Positions 57,491 through 64,000 of a stretch of DNA of 64,000 nt are shown piece by piece. The notes beneath the pieces were generated by a model, which worked only from the letters and a program-made list of their open reading frames with translations, was not told where the DNA came from and made no database searches. The position numbers and the translations under genes are program-made. Within the stretch, counting starts at the first letter, position 1. Each line of letters opens with the position of its first letter. The DNA comes from Pseudonocardia cypriaca. GTDB lineage: Bacteria; Actinomycetota; Actinomycetes; Mycobacteriales; Pseudonocardiaceae. The stretch lies in the NCBI RefSeq assembly GCF_006717045.1, contig NZ_VFPH01000001.1, forward strand, positions 186,001-250,000. Direction: 5' to 3'.

Positions 57491-58270
57491 GTGACCATCC
57501 TGGCCACCGCACCCACCCCGGGCTTCAACGCCCCGGGTGTCGAGGACTTCCAGCTGCCGCCGCTCTTCGGCGAGGTCACGAAGCCGGTCCTGCAGTTCGT
57601 GCTGGCCGCGATCATCGTTTACGCGTTCTTCGCGTACACGGCGCGGCGGCCGGCGCTGGTGCCGAGCAAGGCGCAGTTCCTCGGCGAGTCGTTCCACGGC
57701 ATGGTGCGGAACTCGATCGCCCGCGACAACATCGGGCCGGAGTACCTCAAGTACGTCCCGTACCTCACCACGCTGTTCGCCTTCATCCTGGTGAACAACC
57801 TGTTCGGGATCATCCCGCTGATCCAGTTCCCGTCGTTCTCGCACCCGGGCGTCGCGTACGCCCTCGCGATCATGTCCTGGCTGATCTACAACGTGGTCGG
57901 GATCCGCAGGCACGGCTTCGTCGGCTACATGAGGGTGTCCACCTGGCCGCCCGGGGTGCCGTGGTGGGTGCGGATCATCCTCACGCCGATCGAGTTCCTC
58001 TCGAACATCCTGCTGCGGCCGGTCACGCTGTCGCTGCGGCTCTTCGGGAACATGTTCGCCGGCCACCTGCTGCTGCTGGTGTTCATCCTCGGCGGCGAGT
58101 ACATGCTGCTGCACTCCGAGTCGATCCTGCTCGGCGTCCTGTCGCCGTTCGCGTTCGGCATGGGCATCGTCTTCACGTTCTTCGAGGCCTTCATCCAGGT
58201 GGTGCAGGCCTACGTCTTCACGATCCTCACGGCGTCGTACATCGGCACCGTCCTCGCCGACGACCACTAG
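57491..58270 (+). CDS. atpB: ATP synthase Fo subunit a
   Basis: A membrane subunit (259 residues) with the proton half-channels. The essential Arg is R183 in RPVTLSLRLFGNMFAGH. GTG start with GGAAGGAG upstream. Part of the atpB-E-F-H-A-G-D operon. Confidence 0.96.
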   Translation: MTILATAPTPGFNAPGVEDFQLPPLFGEVTKPVLQFVLAAIIVYAFFAYTARRPALVPSKAQFLGESFHGMVRNSIARDNIGPEYLKYVPYLTTLFAFILVNNLFGIIPLIQFPSFSHPGVAYALAIMSWLIYNVVGIRRHGFVGYMRVSTWPPGVPWWVRIILTPIEFLSNILLRPVTLSLRLFGNMFAGHLLLLVFILGGEYMLLHSESILLGVLSPFAFGMGIVFTFFEAFIQVVQAYVFTILTASYIGTVLADDH

Positions 58271-58338
58271 ATCGTCGCGGCTCGCCAGAACTGACGGGTC
58301 CGCGGGACGTGCCCCGGACCGGACGAAAGGAAAGTGCA

Positions 58339-58572
58339 ATGACCCCCCTCGCTCAGGGCGCAATCGAGATCACCGGCAACCTGAACGCCATCGGCTACGG
58401 TCTCGCCGCGATCGGCCCGGGCATCGGCGTGGGCATCGTCTTCGCCGCGTTCATCAACGGCGTCGCCCGCCAGCCGGAGGCCCGCGGCCAGCTGCAGGGC
58501 ATCGCGTTCATCGGCATGGCGCTCTCCGAGGCGCTCGCGATCCTGGGCCTCGTGCTCGCCTTCGCGCTCTAG
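58339..58572 (+). CDS. atpE: ATP synthase Fo subunit c
   Basis: A 77-residue two-helix subunit of the rotor ring. Helix 1 has the glycine-rich stretch GPGIGVG and helix 2 the proton carrier E64 in GMALSEALAILGL. Helix hairpin loop ARQPEARGQL. The ATG has GAAAGGAAAG upstream. In mycobacteria this subunit is the bedaquiline target; sensitivity here is not known. Confidence 0.96.
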   Translation: MTPLAQGAIEITGNLNAIGYGLAAIGPGIGVGIVFAAFINGVARQPEARGQLQGIAFIGMALSEALAILGLVLAFAL

Positions 58573-58613
58573 GCCTGACCCAGCCGAACGCCGGGTAGGC
58601 GGAGGAGAACCCC

Positions 58614-59177
58614 ATGACGACCACCCTTCTCGCGGCCGAGGAGCTGAACCCCCTCGTACCGCATCCCGTCGAGATCATCGTCGGCACCATCGCGTTCATC
58701 CTGCTGTTCCTCGTCCTCCGCAAGACGGCGTTCCCGCAGTTCGAGAAGGTCTACGCCGAGCGCACGGACAAGATCGAAGGTGGGCTGAAGCGGGCCGAGG
58801 AGGCCCAGCAGGAGGCGGCCGAGCTCAAGCGGCAGTACGAGGAGCAGCTCGCCGGCCTGCGGGCCGAGGCGGCGCGCATCCGCGACGACGCCCGTGCCGA
58901 GGGTCAGCAGATCAAAGCCGAGCTGCGGGCCCAGGCCGAGGAGGAGGCCGCGCGGATCCGGCAGCGCGGCGAGGAGCAGCTCGCTGCGGCCCGTGAGCAG
59001 GCCGTTCGCCAGCTCCGCGGCGAGGTCGGCGGGCTGTCCGTGCAGCTGGCCGAGCGCCTCATCGGTGAGTCCCTCGCCGACGACGCGCGCCGTTCGGCCA
59101 CCGTCGACGCGTTCCTGGCCGAGCTGGACGCCATGGCGGAGGGTCGGGAGACCGCTCCGGCCGGCGGAGCGAGCTGA
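58614..59177 (+). CDS. atpF: ATP synthase Fo subunit b
   Basis: A 187-residue stator subunit. One membrane helix (IIVGTIAFILLFLVLRKTAF) then a long coiled-coil (residues 40-150, Glu/Ala/Arg rich). It is not fused to delta, unlike the b-delta fusion in mycobacteria. Its stop overlaps the atpH start (TGATG). Confidence 0.95.
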   Translation: MTTTLLAAEELNPLVPHPVEIIVGTIAFILLFLVLRKTAFPQFEKVYAERTDKIEGGLKRAEEAQQEAAELKRQYEEQLAGLRAEAARIRDDARAEGQQIKAELRAQAEEEAARIRQRGEEQLAAAREQAVRQLRGEVGGLSVQLAERLIGESLADDARRSATVDAFLAELDAMAEGRETAPAGGAS

Positions 59178-60007
59178 TGGCCGAGGTCCTGCAGGCGGCC
59201 AGCCGGGAGTCGTTGGCATCGGCCACGGACCGGCTGGACGCCTACGCCGACTCGGCGTCGGCGGCCGACCTGCAGCGGCTCGGCGACGAGCTGTTCGCGG
59301 TCACGCGTCTGCTCGTGGAGCAGCGGTCGCTGCGCCGGCTGCTCGCCGACCCGTCGTCGCCGGAGGAGGCCCGCACCGGCCTCGTGGACCGGCTGCTCGG
59401 CAAGCAGCTCGCCGCGCCCACGCTCGACGTTGCACGCGGGCTCGTGGCCGCGCGCTGGTCGCGGCCGGGCGACCTGGTCAGCGCGTTCGAGGTGCTCGCG
59501 CGACAGGCGCTGCTCGCCGTCGCCGAGAAGGACGGCTCGCTCGACAACGTCGAGGACGAGCTGTTCCGCTTCGGCCGCGTGCTCGACCGCGAGCCGGAGC
59601 TCGGCTCCCTGCTCGCCGAGACGGCCCGTCCGGCCGACGGTCGCGTCGCGCTCCTCGACCGGCTGACCGACGGCAAGGTCTCGCCGGTCACGGCAGCGCT
59701 GCTGCGCCAGACCGTCCAGCTCCCGCGCGACCGCCACCTGGACGTCGTGAGCGAGGAGCTGGCCGAGCTGGCCGCGGCCCGCCGCGACCGGTCGGTCGCC
59801 CGCGTCACCACGCCGGTGGCGCTCTCGCCGGAGCAGGAGCAGAAGCTCACAGACTCGCTGACCCGCCTCTACGGGCGCCGGATGTCACTGCAGATCGAGC
59901 TGGACCCCAGCCTGCTGGGCGGTCTGGTCGTGCAGGTCGGCGGCGAGGTCATCGACGGCAGCGTCGCGAGCAAGCTCGCGGCCGCCCGCCGCTCCCTCCC
60001 CAGCTGA
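59177..60007 (+). CDS. atpH: ATP synthase F1 subunit delta
   Basis: A 276-residue stator subunit linking b to the top of alpha3beta3. It is longer than the roughly 180 residues of proteobacterial delta, as is usual in actinobacteria. ITLE-type end LLGGLVVQVGGEVIDGSVASKLAAARRSL is diagnostic. Starts inside the atpF stop. Confidence 0.94.
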   Translation: MAEVLQAASRESLASATDRLDAYADSASAADLQRLGDELFAVTRLLVEQRSLRRLLADPSSPEEARTGLVDRLLGKQLAAPTLDVARGLVAARWSRPGDLVSAFEVLARQALLAVAEKDGSLDNVEDELFRFGRVLDREPELGSLLAETARPADGRVALLDRLTDGKVSPVTAALLRQTVQLPRDRHLDVVSEELAELAAARRDRSVARVTTPVALSPEQEQKLTDSLTRLYGRRMSLQIELDPSLLGGLVVQVGGEVIDGSVASKLAAARRSLPS

Positions 60008-60046
60008 CCATCGAACGTTGACGAACAGAAGGAACAGACGACAGCC

Positions 60047-61696
60047 ATGACAGAGCTGACGATCTCCTCCGAGGAGATCCGGAGTGCGATCTCCAGCTAC
60101 GTCTCGTCGCTGGAGACGGACACCTCCCGTGAAGAGGTGGGTCTCGTCACCGACACCGGCGACGGCATCGCCCACGTCGAGGGCCTGCCCTCGGCGATGA
60201 CCAACGAGCTCCTCGAGTTCCCCGGTGGCGTGCAGGGTGTCGCACTGAACCTGGACGTGCACGAGATCGGTGCGGTCATCCTGGGCGACTACGCCCACAT
60301 CGAGGAGGGCCAGCAGGTCCGGCGCACCGGGAAGATCCTCTCGGTGCCGGTCGGCGACGGCTTCCTCGGTCGCGTGGTCGACCCGCTGGGCAAGCCCATC
60401 GACGGCCTGGGCGACATCGAGGCCGAGGCGGACCGCGTGCTGGAGCTGCAGGCGGCGTCCGTGGTGCAGCGGCAGGAGGTCCGCGAGCCGCTGCAGACCG
60501 GCATCAAGGCCATCGACTCGATGACCCCGATCGGCCGCGGCCAGCGCCAGCTGATCATCGGTGACCGCAAGACCGGCAAGACCGCGGTCTGCGTCGACAC
60601 GATCATCAACCAGAAGCAGAACTGGGCCACCGGCGACCCGAAGCAGCAGGTGCGCTGCATCTACGTCGCGATCGGGCAGAAGGGCTCCACGATCGCCGGC
60701 ATCCGGTCGTCGCTGGAGCAGGCGGGTGCGCTGGAGTACACCACCATCGTCGCCGCCCCCGCGTCCGACCCGGCCGGCTACAAGTGGCTCGCGCCCTACA
60801 CCGGGTCGGCGATCGGGCAGCACTGGATGTACCAGGGCAAGCACGTCCTGATCGTCTTCGACGACCTGTCCAAGCAGGCCGAGGCGTACCGCGCGATCTC
60901 GCTGCTGCTGCGCCGCCCGCCGGGCCGCGAGGCCTACCCCGGCGACGTCTTCTACTTGCACTCCCGCCTGCTGGAGCGCTGCGCGAAGCTGTCCGACGAC
61001 CTCGGCGGCGGCTCGATGACCGGTCTCCCGCTCATCGAGACCAAGGCCAACGACGTGTCGGCGTACATCCCGACCAACGTCATCTCCATCACCGACGGCC
61101 AGTGCTTCCTCGAGTCGGACCTGTTCAACCAGGGCGTCCGGCCGGCCATCAACGTCGGTATCTCGGTGTCCCGCGTGGGTGGTTCCGCGCAGGTCCGCGC
61201 GATGCGCACGGTCTCCGGCTCGCTCCGGCTCGACCTGTCGCAGTACCGCGAGCTGGAGGCGTTCGCCGCGTTCGGCTCCGACCTCGACGCCGCGTCGGCC
61301 GCGGCCCTCGGGCGCGGCGCGCGCCTGGTGGAGCTGCTGAAGCAGGCCCAGTACCAGCCGTTCCCCGTCGAGGAGCAGGTCGTCTCGATCTTCCTCGGCA
61401 CCCGCGGGCACCTCGACTCGGTGCCGGTGGCCGACGTGCGGCGCTTCGAGACGGAGTTCCTCGACCACGTCCGGCGCAACCACGAGGGGATCTTCGGGGA
61501 GATCCGGGACACCGGGAAGCTCTCCGACGAGCTCGCCGACCGGATCGCCGAGGTCGTGAAGGACTTCAAGAAGGAGTTCACCGCCTCCGACGGCTCGTCG
61601 GTGGTGCCGAAGGAGGCCCCGGCGGAGGCGCTCGACGAGGACGAGGTCGACAAGGACACCGTCAAGGTCAACAAGCCCGCTCCGGCGTCGAGCTGA
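60047..61696 (+). CDS. atpA: ATP synthase F1 subunit alpha
   Basis: A 549-residue subunit. Walker A is GDRKTGKT (172-179), and the beta-barrel N-terminus and ERGRG-free C-terminus are standard. The last 40 residues (EAPAEALDEDEVDKDTVKV) are an acidic actinobacterial extension. ATG with GAAGGAA upstream. Confidence 0.97.
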   Translation: MTELTISSEEIRSAISSYVSSLETDTSREEVGLVTDTGDGIAHVEGLPSAMTNELLEFPGGVQGVALNLDVHEIGAVILGDYAHIEEGQQVRRTGKILSVPVGDGFLGRVVDPLGKPIDGLGDIEAEADRVLELQAASVVQRQEVREPLQTGIKAIDSMTPIGRGQRQLIIGDRKTGKTAVCVDTIINQKQNWATGDPKQQVRCIYVAIGQKGSTIAGIRSSLEQAGALEYTTIVAAPASDPAGYKWLAPYTGSAIGQHWMYQGKHVLIVFDDLSKQAEAYRAISLLLRRPPGREAYPGDVFYLHSRLLERCAKLSDDLGGGSMTGLPLIETKANDVSAYIPTNVISITDGQCFLESDLFNQGVRPAINVGISVSRVGGSAQVRAMRTVSGSLRLDLSQYRELEAFAAFGSDLDAASAAALGRGARLVELLKQAQYQPFPVEEQVVSIFLGTRGHLDSVPVADVRRFETEFLDHVRRNHEGIFGEIRDTGKLSDELADRIAEVVKDFKKEFTASDGSSVVPKEAPAEALDEDEVDKDTVKVNKPAPASS

Positions 61697-61721
61697 ACGA
61701 CCGGGAGCTGAGGAGTAGCGG

Positions 61722-62684
61722 ATGGCGGCACAGATTCGCGTGCTGCGGCGGCGGATCCGGTCGACGCAGTCCATCAAGAAGATCACGCGCGCGATGGAGC
61801 TCATCGCGACTTCGCGGATCATGAAGGCGCGGGCCCGGGTCGACGCGGCGCGGCCCTACGCCGAGCAGATCACGGCCGTGCTCACCGAGCTGGCCAACAA
61901 CTCGGCGCTGGACCACCCGCTGCTCGTCGAGCGCGAGCAGGCCAAGCGCGCCGCGGTGCTCGTGGTCACCAGTGACCGCGGGCAGTGCGGCGGCTACAAC
62001 GTGAACGTCCTGAAGGAGGCGGAGCAGCTGCAGCAGCTGCTGCGCGAGCAGGGCAAGGACCCGGTGCTCTACGTCATCGGCCGCAAGGGCGTGAGCTACT
62101 ACAAGTTCCGGCGCCGCAACGTGGAGCAGTCCTGGACGGGCTTCTCGGAGCAGCCGACCTATGCCCACGCGGCGGAGGCGGCGCGCACCCTCGTCGAGGC
62201 GTTCATCGCCGGCACCGAGGACGACGCCACGGGTGTCGACGAGCTGCACCTGGTGTACACGCAGTTCAAGAACATGGTCACCCAGGTGCCGCAGGCCCGG
62301 CGGATGGCTCCGCTGGAGGTCGAGTACGAGGCCGACACCGTCGGCACGCCCGGCGGCGAGATCGAGGAGCGGCGGGAGGCGGCGCAGCAGGCAGCGGGCG
62401 AGGTCAAGCCGCTGTACACGTTCGAGCCGAGCCCCGACACGCTGTTCGACGCACTGCTGCCCAAGTACATCGGGGCGCGGCTGTTCGCCGCGCTGCTCGA
62501 GGCCGCTGCATCGGAGTCGGCCGCCCGCCAGCGGGCGATGAAGGCCGCCACCGACAACGCCAACGAGCTGATCCGTACCCTGACACTGGAGGCCAACCAG
62601 GCCCGTCAGGCGCAGATCACCCAGGAGATCAGTGAGATCGTCGGTGGGGCCGACGCTCTCGTCAGCGCAGGGAGTGAGAGCTGA
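61722..62684 (+). CDS. atpG: ATP synthase F1 subunit gamma
   Basis: A 320-residue rotor shaft. AAQIRVLRRRIRSTQSIKKITRAMELIATSRI and the C-terminal RQAQITQEISEIVGGADAL are the conserved coils. The start has GGAGCTGAGGAG-type spacing. Stop and atpD ATG are 1 nt apart. Confidence 0.96.
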   Translation: MAAQIRVLRRRIRSTQSIKKITRAMELIATSRIMKARARVDAARPYAEQITAVLTELANNSALDHPLLVEREQAKRAAVLVVTSDRGQCGGYNVNVLKEAEQLQQLLREQGKDPVLYVIGRKGVSYYKFRRRNVEQSWTGFSEQPTYAHAAEAARTLVEAFIAGTEDDATGVDELHLVYTQFKNMVTQVPQARRMAPLEVEYEADTVGTPGGEIEERREAAQQAAGEVKPLYTFEPSPDTLFDALLPKYIGARLFAALLEAAASESAARQRAMKAATDNANELIRTLTLEANQARQAQITQEISEIVGGADALVSAGSES

Positions 62685-62685
62685 G

Positions 62686-64000
62686 ATGACCGCCACCGCA
62701 GATACCCAGACCACGACCGGCCGGGTCGTCCGCGTCACCGGCCCGGTCGTCGACGTCGAGTTCCCCCGCAACGCGGTGCCGGAGCTCTACACGGCGCTCA
62801 CGGTCGACGTCGAGTTCGGCGACCTCGCCAAGAAGCTCACCCTCGAGATCGCGCAGCACCTGGGCGACAACCTGGTGCGCACCATCTCGATGCAGCCCAC
62901 CGACGGCCTGGTCCGCGGCCAGACGGTCACCTCGCTGGGGCGCCCGATCTCGGTGCCGGTGGGCGACCAGGTCAAGGGGCACGTGTTCAACGCCCTCGGC
63001 GAGTGCCTGGACGACCCGGAGTTCAAGCCGACCGGCGACCTCTGGGGCATCCACCGCCAGGCTCCGTCGTTCGACAAGCTCGAGGGCCGCACCGAGATGC
63101 TGGAGACCGGCATCAAGGTCATCGACCTGCTCACCCCGTACGTGCAGGGTGGGAAGATCGGCCTGTTCGGCGGTGCCGGCGTGGGCAAGACGGTGCTCAT
63201 CCAGGAGATGATCACCCGTGTCGCCAAGAACTTCGGTGGCACGTCGGTGTTCGCCGGTGTCGGCGAGCGCACCCGCGAGGGCAACGACCTCATCACGGAG
63301 ATGACCGAGTCCGGCGTCATCAACGACACCGCGCTCGTCTTCGGGCAGATGGACGAGCCGCCCGGCACGCGTATGCGCGTCGCCCTGTCGGCGCTGACGA
63401 TGGCGGAGTACTTCCGCGACGAGCAGAACCAGGACGTGCTGCTCTTCATCGACAACATCTTCCGGTTCACCCAGGCCGGTTCCGAGGTCTCCACGCTGCT
63501 CGGCCGCATGCCGTCCGCGGTGGGCTACCAGCCCACGCTGGCCGACGAGATGGGCGAGCTGCAGGAGCGGATCACCTCGACCCGTGGCCGCTCGATCACC
63601 TCGATGCAGGCGATCTACGTGCCCGCGGACGACTACACCGACCCGGCGCCCGCCACCACGTTCGCGCACCTCGACGCCACCACGGAGCTCTCCCGCCCGA
63701 TCTCCCAGAAGGGGATCTACCCGGCGGTGGACCCGCTGACGTCGACCTCCCGGATCCTCGACCCGCAGTACATCGGCGAGGACCACTTCCGGGTGGCCAA
63801 CGAGGTGAAGCGGATCCTGCAGCGCTACAACGACCTGCAGGACATCATCGCGATCCTCGGCATCGACGAGCTGTCCGAGGAGGACCGCCAGCTCGTCGGG
63901 CGGGCCCGCCGCATCGAGCGCTTCCTGTCGCAGAACCTCCTGGTGGCCGAGCAGTTCACCGGCCAGCCGGGCTCCACGGTTCCGCTCAAGGAGACCATCG
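62686..64000 (+). CDS. atpD: ATP synthase F1 subunit beta (3' end outside window)
   Basis: The catalytic subunit. Walker A GGAGVGKT (162-169), GERTREGNDL and DELSEEDRQ are visible. It begins MTATADTQTTTGRVVRVTGPVV. The frame is open at the right edge after about 438 codons, so the last 30-40 codons and atpC are missing. ATG at 62686 has AGTGAGAGC upstream. Confidence 0.97.
   Translation, partial: MTATADTQTTTGRVVRVTGPVVDVEFPRNAVPELYTALTVDVEFGDLAKKLTLEIAQHLGDNLVRTISMQPTDGLVRGQTVTSLGRPISVPVGDQVKGHVFNALGECLDDPEFKPTGDLWGIHRQAPSFDKLEGRTEMLETGIKVIDLLTPYVQGGKIGLFGGAGVGKTVLIQEMITRVAKNFGGTSVFAGVGERTREGNDLITEMTESGVINDTALVFGQMDEPPGTRMRVALSALTMAEYFRDEQNQDVLLFIDNIFRFTQAGSEVSTLLGRMPSAVGYQPTLADEMGELQERITSTRGRSITSMQAIYVPADDYTDPAPATTFAHLDATTELSRPISQKGIYPAVDPLTSTSRILDPQYIGEDHFRVANEVKRILQRYNDLQDIIAILGIDELSEEDRQLVGRARRIERFLSQNLLVAEQFTGQPGSTVPLKETI

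Noticed and set aside
59885..61822. A 645-codon minus-strand frame opposite atpA
   Set aside because: Antisense of a conserved subunit; no domain signal.

Overview
The window is a 64 kb piece of a very GC-rich actinobacterial chromosome. GTG starts are frequent, stop/start overlaps (ATGA, GTGA) are common, and several genes appear to be leaderless, with a TAnnnT box 6-8 nt before the start codon. The right third has the gene order argS-lysA-hom-thrC-thrB-rho-rpmE-prfA-prmC-tsaC-(glyA)-wecA-atp, the same order as Mycobacterium tuberculosis Rv1292-Rv1310. Protein style (separate atpF and atpH, F420-type LLM oxidoreductases, ECF42/YCII pair, Trypco2 system) suggests Pseudonocardiaceae or a close relative. 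The genus is an inference.

Region 1 (1-38.9 kb) is accessory chromosome. It holds the 3' end of ribA, then many small regulator/enzyme modules: an alpha/beta hydrolase-RibD/DHFR-like-VOC set, an epimerase, an epoxide hydrolase with a divergent WYL regulator, an aldo/keto reductase and LLM oxidoreductase with a divergent TetR and twin operators, SDRs with AraC and HxlR regulators, an APH-like kinase, a PLP dehydratase with LysR, a TetR-glycosyltransferase pair, a serine hydrolase with a NarL-type two-component system, an ECF42 sigma factor with its YCII partner, an NmrA/HxlR pair, a lipoprotein, a repeat-bearing membrane protein, a PLP aminotransferase and an amidase. The most unusual cluster is at 10.3-14.9 kb: a trypsin-NTPase-solenoid protein, a possible 46-residue peptide, and a Trypco2-domain protein, which together look like an NTP-dependent conflict (defence or cell-death) system.

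Region 2 (37.2-39.0 kb) is a junction. It holds a DUF6461-like gene, a frameshifted and truncated tyrosine-integrase relic, a perfect 18-bp hairpin and an intact tRNA-Arg(CCG). This looks like the scar of an element once integrated at the tRNA.

Region 3 (39.0-64.0 kb) is core: a DUF3105/DUF305 pair, argS, lysine and threonine biosynthesis (lysA, hom, thrC, thrB), the Rho terminator, translation and tRNA-modification genes (rpmE, prfA, prmC, tsaC), an inserted TetR, glyA, wecA for cell-envelope lipid-linked sugar synthesis, and the F1Fo ATP synthase operon, which runs off the right edge inside atpD.

Between genes, three 53-bp elements (3.6, 51.4 and 53.3 kb) share one geometry: a 23-nt palindromic unit, a 7-nt spacer, and an inverted 23-nt unit. 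The third has a primary sequence unlike the other two. They resemble REP/BIME-type dispersed elements or paired terminators.
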